Shown: positions 33,258-45,200 of the stretch, one piece after another
Numbering within the stretch: position 1 is the first letter of the stretch
Layout of the letters: each line of letters opens with the position of its first letter
Made by a program: the position numbers and the translations under genes
The notes under the pieces: model-generated
Databases searched by the model: none
What the model saw: only the letters and a program-made list of their open reading frames with translations
What the model was told of the DNA's origin: nothing
Assembly (NCBI GenBank): GCA_024364735.1
Contig: JAGFNQ010005237.1
Span: forward strand, 82,501-146,500
From: Boesenbergia rotunda
Lineage: Eukaryota; Streptophyta; Magnoliopsida; Zingiberales; Zingiberaceae
Reading direction: 5' to 3'
Length of the DNA stretch: 64,000 nt

Positions 33258-34109
33258 TACTCTTATGCCTTATAAGATCATATTTTGTAGAGTCCATTGA
33301 TATAATTCTACATTTATTTATCAACTTAACTGTGTCATGGGACATATTTTGTATACCCCATGCAACTTATTGACGTTTACAAACAAAGAAAATTGTTCGA
33401 AATTTATAACTTTGTAAATTATGTGTTCAATTAAACAATCAAATAAAATCAAAAAATATATTGAAAATCTAATTAAGAGCAACCAAGTATTTTTTTTTTC
33501 ACCTTATAACTCAGAAGATAGTGAATCTTTTAAACTTTATAGGTGTGTTTGGCTGATGATTATCATAAAGAACCTTGATTTTTCGTAATAACTGTGTTTG
33601 ATTCAAGATTTTGCTTAATTCTAGAGTTTTTCTCAATTCTAACATGTCAATAACACAACATCAATTGGGGCATCCAATTCGGAATCCGAATATTTTGGGC
33701 TATCTTGATTTTTCTCGATTCCGGAGGTTAAGTAAAAAAAATTCCAAAAATATTCTTAGAGCGATTGGAGTTGAATGTGAAGGTGACCGCTGCTGGTGGT
33801 TGGCATAGATGGCAGGCCGCCGATGCTGGCATCGATGTCGTTGGTGTCGGTAGTCGGTGTCATTGGTGGTCGATTTTTTTTAAATTTAGTATTTAATTGA
33901 AATTTTAGTAAATTAAATATGCTATAATTGAGATAAATTAAATAATCTTAATCTACCGTTAGATAAAATTATCTAAATAATTTTAAAATAATAAGAGAAT
34001 AATCTAATTTTATTTATTTATATGTAATTATTATTATTATATAGTTTTTGATATTTTAATTTTTAAAAATTAAAATAAATACAATCTAAATGTCGATCCG
34101 GCGATTTAT
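33258..34109. other. Non-coding spacer
   Basis: AT-rich with a modest GC-rich patch at 33,770-33,870. 'aggtgtgtttggctgatga' (33,541) resembles a MITE end, but no partner end was found. No gene. Confidence 0.3.
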
Positions 34110-35024
34110 TGTTAGGGTTGCAAGGTTACAAACATAGTCCCACATCGAAAACACATAGGAAAGATCATAGGTTTATAAGGAAAAAAGATATCTCCATTGG
34201 TATGAGGCATTTTGGGAGAAACCAAGAGTAAAACCATGAGGGTTTATACCCAAAGTGGACAATATCATATAATTGTGGAGATATCTAAATTTCTTTCGGT
34301 CCTAACAATTGGTATCAGAGTCAGGTCACTGTTCACCGGACTAACCGTCGGAAGAAGCACGAGCTAGAGCTATTGATCTAGATCTAATCATGTGGGTTAA
34401 GCCTTGAATAAAGGATGTATGAGCTCCCGTGTCTCGATTAAGAGGACCAAATACTAGGCAGAGAAGTCCTAGTTGTAGCTAGGCGATGAAGGCCTAGTAG
34501 GTCGGATGGACCGAAGGGCAGAAAGTCTTGGTGGGTTGAGGATTGGACATCAAACGAAAATGGTTTCCGCTTGAAGGGGGCTTTGTGGACCTTTGTTTGA
34601 GAGGGGATTGTTAGGGTTGCAAAGTTGCAAACATAGTCCCATATCGAAAACACATGGGAAAGATCATAGACTTATAAGGAAAAAAGTTATCTCCATTGGT
34701 ATGAGGCTTTTTGGGAGATCTCAAGAGCAAAACCATGAGAGCTTAGACCCAAAGTGGACAATATCATAGCATTGTGGAGATATCTAAGGGGGCGCTTAGT
34801 AAACAGGTTTAGAAGGCGGGAATGAGAATGAAATATATTTCATTCCATTCATGATGCTTGGTATATGGGAATCAGAATCAAAATATGGATATAATACCCT
34901 TGATTTTATAACTCAGTCCCTACTAGGTTATCACTAAACCTATAAACCCCTTAATTAAAACTCATTACCATTCCCATTACTGAATGTATACCAAGCGCCT
35001 CCTAAATTCCTTTCAGTCCTAACA
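34110..35024 (+). mobile_element. TRIM (terminal-repeat retrotransposon in miniature)
   Basis: LTR 1 is 34,110-34,307 (TGTTAGGGTTGC...GTCCTAACA). TGGTATCAGAG (34,310-34,320) is the tRNA-Met primer site. The internal 300 bp (34,308-34,608) has no gene and ends in a polypurine tract (GAGAGGGGAT). LTR 2 begins TGTTAGGGTTGC at 34,609 and ends GTCCTAACA at 35,024 after an inserted MITE. Flanks TTTAT and CTTAT form a one-mismatch duplication. With about 200-bp LTRs and no coding region, it depends on another element's enzymes. Confidence 0.92.
34788..35002. mobile_element. Tourist-like MITE inside TRIM LTR 2
   Basis: 215 bp with ends GGGGGCGCTTAGTAAACA and, reversed, GGAGGCGCTTGGTATACA. The 3-bp duplication TAA lies on both sides (34,785-34,787; 35,003-35,005). 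LTR 1 shows the uninterrupted site ('gatatctaaatttc'), so the insertion is proven. A 3-bp TAA duplication and short G-rich ends fit the PIF/Harbinger (Tourist) class. Confidence 0.88.
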
Positions 35025-35440
35025 CTTATCTAATTTTGTATACTTAAAAGCGCGAACAAATATACAATGTCATCTTACTTTTTTTTATTTTTAATTTAGA
35101 CAAGTATACAATATCATCGTGCTTGATATTGAATTAAAAGATAATACAGTATAATATTACACCAGGTTATATACTATTATCTTCAAATAAATAAAATTTT
35201 ATTTGATTATCTAAATTGAATCAAACAATATCAAATTATATATTATTCTCTATAATATGAGTATCTATTAATCATATAATTAAAGTTATACATAATAATA
35301 ACTTGAACTAAATACAATCTTATGAGTTTTTCATTTAAGTAGAAACAACTTAATTTAGTTTTCTAATTAAAGAAGTGTGTTATGCTATTTTATGATTTGT
35401 TATCTAGCCTTTTCTTTTTAGCATTTATCCAAAAGAGTAG

Positions 35441-38246
35441 TGATTTGCAATGCGAAAATTTCACACAAAATCCTCAGCGACACAGTCAGCAAACCCATGT
35501 GGCAAATGAGAAAACATAAAAGAAGAGAAAAAGCCATTGCGAAATCCTTCTCTCCGCCGCTGTCGCGCCATCCCCGCCCCATTTCTTCAACGAAACCCTA
35601 AGAGGAAAGAACACATCGCCTCTCCGTCGCTGTCACGCCATCCCCGCCCCCCTTTCTTTGACGAAACGTTAAGAGAAACGAAGCCATCGCCTCTCCGCCG
35701 CTGTCGCGCTATCTCCACCCCTTTCTTCGATCAAACCCTAAGAAAAACGAAGCCTCATTTGCAGCACCACCCTCTCCCCTTTCCCTCCCCTTTCTCGCGT
35801 GAGCGCAAGGATCACAAGAGCTTCACCGACCAAACCCTGTGGCCAGCGCCTCTAGCGACCGACCGATCCAACGCCAGCAATGCTCATCTTAGCTGCCTCC
35901 AACCCTTAAAATGAAGCCGTGTATCCACCAGCGCCTCCAACCCTAAGATTCAGCATCTCCAAAGCTTCACCGATCGCACTATTTTTATAGCGTCGCCTCG
36001 TGTTGGATTTGCTTCATCCGACATCAAGTGGCAGTAGGTATCATCTCAACTCTACGTGTCATCTTATTTCTTTTTTTTCGTGCGATCGCCATTGCCTTGA
36101 TGTCGCGAGTACTATCGAGATCAATTCAATGCACCTTTTATGCAAATTGAAGAACAAAATGATTCTGTGTCATGCCGGTTATGCTTTCTTGCTTTTGGTA
36201 CTAGATTCAATCTACTGAATTGTTATATCAATTGTTAGATATAATAGTACCAAAAGGAAAGTCCAAAAATTATCTACTGAATTGTTCGCTTAGAATATTC
36301 TTTCTTGCTTTATGTTTGCCAATAATTATTTTGTTTGAATTTAGATTGTAAAATTGTTATGGAGCAAGAACTATTTAATGAGGGTGATGTGCAAACGTTG
36401 GGTGATTCGTCAAATTCAAATGCAGTTGATATTCCACAAGTTGGGATGCATTTTTCATCTGAACAAGAGGTTCGTGATTTTTACAAATCATATGCACAAG
36501 GACTTGGGTTTGGTATTTCAAAGCTAGATTCCAAAAAAAGGAAATGATGGTCAACTAAAGTATTTTTCATTTGGATGCTTAAAAAATGGTCAATCCGTTC
36601 CTATAGTGAAAATTTTCTTTTATCCTAGACCTAGTACCAAAATGGATTGCAAAGCAAAGATTAATCTTATAATTCTGAATGATGGAGTATGTGTCATCAC
36701 TAGTATTCAACTTGATCACAATCATGCATTAAGTCCATGGAAGTCAAGACATTTTAGATGTAATAAAGTGTTAGATTCTCAAACTAAGAGACAATTAGAG
36801 TTGAATTATCAAGCGGGAAAATTTTGAGTAAGAGTTTTCAATCATTTGTTGTTGAAGCTGGTGGCTATGAAAATTTATCATTTGATGAAAGAAAGTATAG
36901 AAATTATGTGGTCGAAGTACGGAGATTAAGGCTTGGGAATGGTGATGCAGAAGCCTTGAATTACTTTTGTCGTATGCAAAGTAGAAATTCAAATTTCTTT
37001 TATGTAATTGACATAAATGAGGATTCTCACATAAGAAATATATTTTGAGCTGATGTCAGATGTAGGGCTGCATGTGATTCTTTTTCTGATGTTGTTACAT
37101 TTGATACTACATATCTTACCAATAGTTATGATATGTCATTTGCTCTGTTTGTTGGAGTAAATCATCATGGTGAATCCATATTACTTGGTTGTGGTTTGGT
37201 ATCCAAAGAAGATTCTGAAACTTTTATTTGGTTATTTAAATCATGGTTGACATGCATAAGAGGACGAGCTTCACGAGCTATTATTACGGATCAATGCAAA
37301 GCCATGGAAATTGCAATTCTTGAGGTATTTTCGGACTCTCATCATCGTTTATGTCTTTAGCATATTATGAAAAAACTTCCTGCCAAGTTTAGTAGTCATG
37401 TCAACTATAAGTTGATAAAGAGAAACATGAAGAATATTATTTACAATTCTTTGACATCTGACGAATGTGATAGCAATTGGAAAATCTTTATTGAAGCGTT
37501 TAACTTAGAGAAAAATGATTGGTTGAATTCTTTATATGAAATTCTTCATAAGTGGATGCATGTGTATGTTAAAGATAAATTTTGGGTAGAGATGTCTACA
37601 AGTCAAAGAAGTGAGAGTATGAATGATTTTTTGATGATTATGTTCATTCAAAAACAACTTCATTTTAAGGGTTGGAGACGCTTTGGAGATAAATTTTGGG
37701 TAGAGATGTTTTGGAGACGCTGAATCTTATGGTGGGAGGCGTTGGTGGATACACGACTTCATTTTAAGGGTTGGAGGCAGCTAAGATGAGCATCGCTGGC
37801 GTTGGATCGGTCGGTCGCTGGAGGCGCTGGCTACAAGGTTTGGTCGGTGAAGCTCTTGCAATCCTTGCGCTCACGTGAGAAAGGCAAGGGAAAGGGGGGG
37901 GGGGGGGTGGTGCTGCAAATGAGGCTTCATTTTTCTTAGGGTTTGATCAAAGAAAGGGGGCGGGGATGGCTCGACAGCGGCGGAGAGGCGATGGCTTCTT
38001 TCCTCTTAGCATTTCGTCGAAGAAATGAGGCGGGGATGGCGCGACGGCGGCGGAGAGGCGATGACTTCTTTCCTCTTAGGGTTTCGTCAAAGAAATGGGG
38101 CGGGGATGGCGCGACAGCGACGGAGAGAAATTTTCGTGTCGCTGAGGATAGGACTTTTTCTCTTCTTTTATGTTTTCTCATTTGCCACGTGGGTTTGCTG
38201 ACTGTGTCGCTAAGGATTTTGTGTGAAATTTTCGTGCTGCAAATCA
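35441..38246 (+). mobile_element. Mutator-like element with long terminal inverted repeats
   Basis: Left arm 35,441-35,954 and right arm 37,719-38,246 are reverse complements over about 0.5 kb. The outer ends read TGATTTGCARYRCGAAAATT. Each arm carries three tandem copies of a 66-71 bp unit ('tctccgccgctgtcgcgcc...'). The interior encodes a broken FAR1-type transposase on the plus strand. The target duplication is uncertain: 'tatccaaaa' left and 'tgtccaaga' right match at 7 of 9. A 14-base G run lies at 37,894. Confidence 0.88.
36359..37723 (+). pseudogene. FAR1/MULE transposase, broken
   Basis: Begins MEQELFNEGDVQTLGDS, then the FAR1 DNA-binding zinc domain (VGMHFSSEQEVRDFYKSYAQ; KMDCKAKINLII; LDHNHALSPWKSRHFR). 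The MULE catalytic region follows: CDSFSDVVTFDTTYLTN, FALFVGVNHHGESILLGCGL, SETFIWLFKSWLTC, ITDQCKAMEIAI. Defects seen: an A-run frameshift near 36,530, a one-base loss near 36,825, a Trp codon changed to TGA at 37,046 (NIF*ADV) and another to TAG at 37,358 (HRLCL*HIM). The frame collapses where 'ataaattttgggtagagatg' at 37,575 recurs at 37,689, a local duplication at the junction to the right arm. The C-terminal SWIM zinc finger of the family is missing. Confidence 0.88.
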
Positions 38247-38259
38247 TTTCCGTTGTCCA

Positions 38260-39217
38260 AGATGCACACTTGGTTTTTATTTAAAATTGTATTAATTATA
38301 TATATATATATATTATTTTTTTTAAAATTAATATATTTAGGAGATTATGAAGTTTAATAATTAATGATATATTTAAAAAAAATTGTCGACTTTTGTATGA
38401 AATTCTTAAATGAAATAATTAAGGTTTTATTATGATTCAATTTACTTTGATTTGATTTAAATAAGAAAAATTATTTTTTATTTTAATTTAAGACTAGACG
38501 GGAAGGGGATTCTAGAAATTAGGTCTGTTTTAAGGTTAGATAGGAAGGTATTCTGGAAAGTAGGTGTGTTTTTTCATAAAATTAAAGTATGTTTCTTTTA
38601 GGACATTTAATAAACTGAGTGTGATCTGTGAGAAAATGCCGTTTGTTTGTTTTTTTAAGTAAACAACATAATTTTTAAAATAAAGTAGCGATAAATTATA
38701 GAAAACTCTTCAATCTTCATTTGATCTTTGCATATATTCTCCATTTGAAATTTTCTTTACATTTACTCTCTAATGGATTGAGTATAAAAGAGTAAAAATT
38801 AAGTATATATCAGTGAAAATTGAGTATAAAAGAATGAAACTTAAATATAAAAGAGTGAAAATTGAGTACTCAGTTTTTTGATATGGTGGATGCAATCTTA
38901 TATACTCAAATTTCTAATTTTTATATTCAACTTTCTTTAAATAATACTCATAAAATTATCTTGTTAATTTTATTAGGACTGCATATGAAGAAAAATTTGA
39001 GATTGGATAGTTTAAGAAAATTATTTCGTCTAAATTATTATTTCGATTTTGTTTTTTTTTAACCTCCTCTTCGGGTGCGCACGCAAACTGAACTCCGAAC
39101 TGCTACCAGTTTCGTCTTTCTCTTACCCCATCAAAAGCACGAACCCTAATTCCCCTACATCCCCATCGCCTCGCGGCTATTCTAAGGAGTCTGGAAGAAC
39201 TTAGAGTAGGATCGGCG
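38260..39217. other. AT-rich spacer and ARP5 promoter region
   Basis: AT-rich, no gene. 38,770-38,860 contains short tandem variants of 'aaaattgagtataaaagagtg'. The last 150 bp before 39,218 are GC-rich, without a clear TATA box, and probably hold the ARP5 promoter and 5' leader. Confidence 0.5.
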
Positions 39218-42200
39218 ATGCCCCCGTCTTCCTCGTCTACGTTCACGAGGCCGTCGCGGCAATTGGATTACGCGCGCTTCACGTCGACCACCCCCATTGT
39301 GATTGACAATGGTGGCTCCACCTTCCGAATCGGGTTACGTGCTGCACTCTCACCTTGGTTTAATTATATGGCTCCTTGATGCCGTCTTATCTTGCTTGCT
39401 CTTGCCCTCGCCAACGTTTTCCTTTCTTACAGGTGGGCTGGGGAGTCGGATCCACGGGTCACCTTCCGCAACGTCGTTCAGAGGCCTCGTCACAAGGCCA
39501 CTGGTCAGGATTTAGAATCCATCTCTCACTTTTATCTATGGGAAAACGAAGGCTTTCAAGGATAGCATTGTACTAATCTAGTTAAGCAGCACCTGAATCA
39601 TTCGTTTATACTTTATAATGATATGATTCTTGGTATGACTTTACTTACATTTGGATGTCTTAGATTTCTTATGTTTTTGACACTGCAATACAAACATATT
39701 TTTTCTTTTTAAAAAAATTGAAGATTTTTTTGTCCTATTGGAAACAATCTATTATCTATCCTAAACAAAAAAAAACACTAAAGGAAACGACTTTATGAGA
39801 CAAGGGTGTTACTATTATTGTTGACCGCAACCACATAACAGGATCAGCTCTTCTCTTTTTGTGATCTTGTCTACTTTCTTTCTCATACAAAGGAAAAGAA
39901 GTGTTCATCTAAATGACTATCGTTCCCTTTAAATATTATACTGCTTAGTTACTCATACCATGAGGTAAATGAGTTGCCTTTATATCACAACTCACATGAT
40001 TCCTTCCTGGTCTATCATCATTTATGTCTGCATTGAGTAAAATAAAATTATGTTGTTCATTTTAAATTTTATTTATTGATTTATTCCATTTCAAAGGTTA
40101 CCATTGAATGCAACTTTGTGACACAACCTATATTGGGGTTTATTTCAAGATTGTCGAAGAATTTAATTGCTGATGTTTCGATATTTGTAGTTTAATACTT
40201 TTTCTAAAATACAGGTGAAGCAGTCACGTTAGTTGGTGATCAAGATCCTGTTTTGATGAAGTACTTTGATTGCACAAGGACATCGTACCGTTCACCATTT
40301 GATTGCAATGTGGTTTTTCAGTTTGAAATCATGGAATATGTGAGCTCCTGTTCTGGTTTTAGGTCATATTAATCTATGTGCCTCCAATTATGCATGCATA
40401 AACTTCAGTTCATTTTTTATATATTTATTATGGTATCTTCTCACTTGGTTATTATACACATCAGGTGCTGGAAACTTAATGTGATATAATAAATCAGTGT
40501 TGTACATTTACAAAGCAGTACTTTACTTGCATGTATCTGATTGGCTGACTATTAGCATTGCATACTTATTGTGTGAAGAAACAAAATACTAAGGATTCCA
40601 TGTCACATTATTAGTATTCGCCTTGTCTGGATAATCAAAAATACATAATGTATTATCACAATATTAGCAATGATACATTATTATCATTATCAAGTTATTA
40701 TCATTTTGTTATTATTTGATAAAATTATATGAAAGAACGTTCACGTAAATAAATATGAACTGGATCATTAATAAATCATCATTCATTATTAAAATGGAAC
40801 AATAAATAACACAATTGTATTATGATAAATAACTAAATCTAAATTTATTACAAAAAATGTTGAAATCATATTCTTATAAAGTTATTGAACAATGTATTTT
40901 TAATTATATGCAATAAAATTAGTCATCATTAAATATTTTATGTTGTAGGGTTTGGTTGGGATTTTTATTGATCGACAACAATTTCTCTCAATCGGCTCTT
41001 AGAGATATAAATAGGACACTTGGTCTACATAGTGGCAATTTATGCGCAGTATTGGGTTGAACTATTGGTCCGTGACAATCTAGAATGGTTAAGTTAGAAT
41101 TCAAGAGTGCTAATTAGGTTCCCTCACTCTCTCTTGTGTATTTGCTAGACTTAAAGGTGGGATCAAAAGAAAAACTTCTAAATCCTTGAGTTTGCTAAAT
41201 CAATCTAATTGGGCCAAATTTCAATTGTCTCATTCATTTTTACTATCATCTTGATTACGTTTCAATTGTTTCAATCTGTTTTCTAGTGGAATCTAACTTG
41301 TTTCTCACTTCTAGGTGCTTTCTTAATCTCAAGTTTTTAAAACTTCTCTAATGATATTTCTAAGATGACTGGTTTCTGGAAAAGATTGATTGACCTAACT
41401 AAATTGGGTGATCAGTATCAGTATTGACTCATCCTGTCAAAGATGGTGCAGCTGATGCTAATTTTTATTACAAAATGTGGACCACATATGCACCTGAATA
41501 TGTGGTCGTATACTGCAAATGGTTTATGTAATGCTTGTCCACATTCCACCCTATAATTTTGTAGAATCTTGAATATGAGTGCTACGGTTCATTGAGAAGG
41601 TGTAGGTTGTGACAAGTCAAGGATACAATTCTAATGTAGAAAAATTAAATGGATATTTTATGGTTTGTTTGAAGAGACAAATTCCATTTGAAATACTGTG
41701 GTGGTTTGGGTGAAGATGAGTCATAAGATAGGCAAGCAAATCTTTCACTAAATCTATGCTACCTTTCATTGAGAAGAAGTAAGACGAATCAAAATTTTAA
41801 TTTCCCTGAAAATGCATTATGAAACAACTTAGGAAGACGAAATTAGCCTGACATATCATTTTAAATAAGAAAGCAACTAATAGGAATGGCAGGGCTAATG
41901 CCCATCAATGTTCAACAAAACTGCAATATAGATTATTGTTAGAATTGGTTCTCAATGTCTAAATAGAGAATTTACTTGACATGTCCAAGTATCTATTTTA
42001 ATAAAAGCAACTGAAAGTACGTACCTAGTAGTCCATGTACTTTCAAATTATCCTCCTCAAAGTTCAAGAACATGACCATGCAAGTTCCCTATGCTTGGCT
42101 TTTGCCATTTGTTTTTATGTAAAATCTATATATACAGTTTCTGTTTTCTCATAAGAAACTTTCTATAAGCAATTTTTTTTTTTGAAACTTTTGTATCTAT

Positions 42201-45200
42201 GTTGTTGTGCTTTTCTGATACGTTCAATAATTTCTTGCAGGTACTTGACTATGGGTTTGAGTGCTTAGGTGCTAATTCTGAGGTTATTGATACTACCTCA
42301 AACTAATTAATTTATTCTCATTGTCATTATTGGTATTTTAGTCTAGCAGTTTTAACGAGCATGTTAATGTATAACCAATAGTCGTCTTCATATATGAATT
42401 TATAATGATTCATTATTTATGCAAAGTCTTGAACTTTGTTTCATACTACTATGGATCTATCTTCCTTGTTTGTTTTATCTGAAATTTAACTTTTTGACCT
42501 CCTTTTACTGTTGAGATTCTCTTTCTGTGCTAAACTTCTTAATTGGGCCAATCTAACAGACATAACTGAAAAAATTAATAGTATTGATAAATATGATTAA
42601 GATATATACAATAAAGGCATATGCAGGTGGTAAGTGGTTGATCCACTACATTTTGTATTTGCAACATACATGAGCATATACGTTAAGTATTATCAATACA
42701 TCCATTTCATAGTTCGATTTGGGAAAAAATTTCAATCATACAATATCTTCAATGTAGAATAGAATATAAATGATATGCAAGGGATGTGCATATACAAGCT
42801 TCCTTGTGATAATATTTGGTAGCTTTAAGGTTCTAAGTTAATTCGGTTCAATCTAATCGGGTTCAAGTGACCCAAATATGAACCTTTTTTTTCAATTGCT
42901 TATGTGTTTCACATATGCCAAATGAGGCCGCTATGCATCATATTTATATCCCAAGTGTTGCTTTCTAAGACCATGGACTTCATCGTACACTCATCATTTG
43001 TCATTCTTAAGAGCTTAATAATGCCAAGAGTATCTGGGCTTGTTTGTTTGGGCCAATGTTTGAAGTGTTGTGCCGTGCTGCCTAAAACTGCTAGTATTTA
43101 CTGTTCCGGTGCGGGAGCGAAACTGGCACGGCAGCGAAACGGCGTCACGCGACGCTTCCGCCAGCGTAGGAAGCGTCACGCGACACTTCTGCCGGTGTCG
43201 AAGGCATTGCGCAAGTATCTCATTCGTCATCGATTTTTTTAATAATTAATTAATTAATAGAATTCCCTACTAAAATGTGATATTTTAAAGAGACTTTCAT
43301 ATACCCTAATTAAATTATCCCAATAAAATATATTTTAAATTAAAAAAATTAATAAATTTTATTAATTGATATTATGAAAATTCTTTTTTTTTATTTTTTT
43401 AAATTTTATTTAAAAATTCTAACAAATTCTTAAAAAATTCTAAAAATTCTAATAAATCAGTTTTATATTCTCATAATTTTTTATTATTTTTTATTTTTTT
43501 ACAGTTTAATTGATATTCTGAATTTTTTACAATTTTAAATATATATTATTTAAATTAATAATTAATTAATTTATATAATTATGATGTATCAATTTAAATT
43601 ATTGATACATTAATTTTCTTTAAAGAAAACTATGTTTAATTGTTTTTTCTAATAATATTAAATTGTTCAATAATTGAAAATTTATATAAAATCAATATAC
43701 AACTTATTTTTAAATTATACTTAATAAACATATTTATCTAATAATTACTATATATAATTAAAAAATATTGAAACTGTATCGGTACGGCATGATACGATAC
43801 CGAAACCGTCTTGTTCCAGTCTAGGACCGAAACCTCGACACGGGTTGAGATTTTAAACCTTGGTTTGTGCTTCTTTATTATGTTACAACTTTTCATATTC
43901 GGATAGAAATTGAAAGTAAAAAAAAATGTATTTTGACAAGATGACATTTTTTTAAAAATAATATTTGGAACATAACAAGATGAAAAAGTGTCTGGAGAAC
44001 ATCTAAGTTGTTCCTGCCATATCACCACTTGTTCTAAAAGAAAATAATGAATTGCATCAAATTTGAAAATGAATCACAACAGTAGAATTTAGAAAATATC
44101 ATATCAAATATATTTATTTAATAATAATAGTATCTATTGGGAAAAAGTCAAAAGAGCGCCTTTTTTTATTTCAAATCATCAAAGGGGCGCCTCACCTTGA
44201 TTTTTTATCAAAAGGGCGCCCCATCCCACTATTCAGTCATGTACAATTAATTCAACTACCCTCTTGTACTATTCAATACTGTTCACATTATTATCTCTCG
44301 TCTAAATCTTGAATGGTTGGGTGCGTTAAATGGTAGTTGCTACACATATTGTAGCAATTACGGTTTCGTAGCTGCTACAACGCATATTTAACTTGTTCAA
44401 AATTATTCACTTTGTAGTAGCTAAAAAACATAGCTGCTACAACATCGATTAACCTTGTTCACCTACCATCCGCGTTGTAGCAGCTACGAAATCGTAGCTA
44501 TTACAACGTGGATTCGACCTGCTCAGCTAGCATTTGTGTTGTAGTAACAAAACCGTAGCTGCTACAACATGTGTAGCAACTATGGTTTCGGAGCTACCAC
44601 AATGCATTCAACCGGTTCAGAATTTAGGAGAGAGTTTTAGGTGGGTAGTAATAATGGGAACAATACTGAAGGAGGACAGTTGGGTAATTGTACATGGTTG
44701 AACAGTGGGGCGGGACGTTTTTTTGATAAAAAATCAAAGTGTGGTGCTCCTTTGATAATTCCAAAAAAATAGGGGCGCCATTTGAGTTTTGCCCATAAAT
44801 ATTATTTATATAGTCATAAGTTCATTATTGTATTATATATAATACACTAATGAACAATATATTGAAATATTTTCATGTTCCAAATGCAAATTGATCATTT
44901 TATTTTAATCCAGACAAAAGTTTCAAATTTTTAAGACGGTAAAAATAGAAAAGTATTTTGCTTCCAACATTCTATATTTCAGCATGGTGGAAAATTTTCG
45001 TATTCCAAATAGGGCTTAAAAGTAGACCAGAATCTTATGGTGCAATCTTGGCCGATGCTGATATTGTTTGGTTAAGTATGACGAGAATCATTAAGTGCTG
45101 ATCTGAATCCAACCGAGTAATCAAGCACACACCAAATCATCCAAGAAAATGCATAGGAGTCAACTAAAATCAACTGAAATTGGGAGACATTGGAAGAATC

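Noticed and set aside
35537..35914. 125-codon frame in the left arm of the MULE
   Set aside because: It is the tandem-repeat part of the terminal inverted repeat; the mirror frame exists in the right arm.
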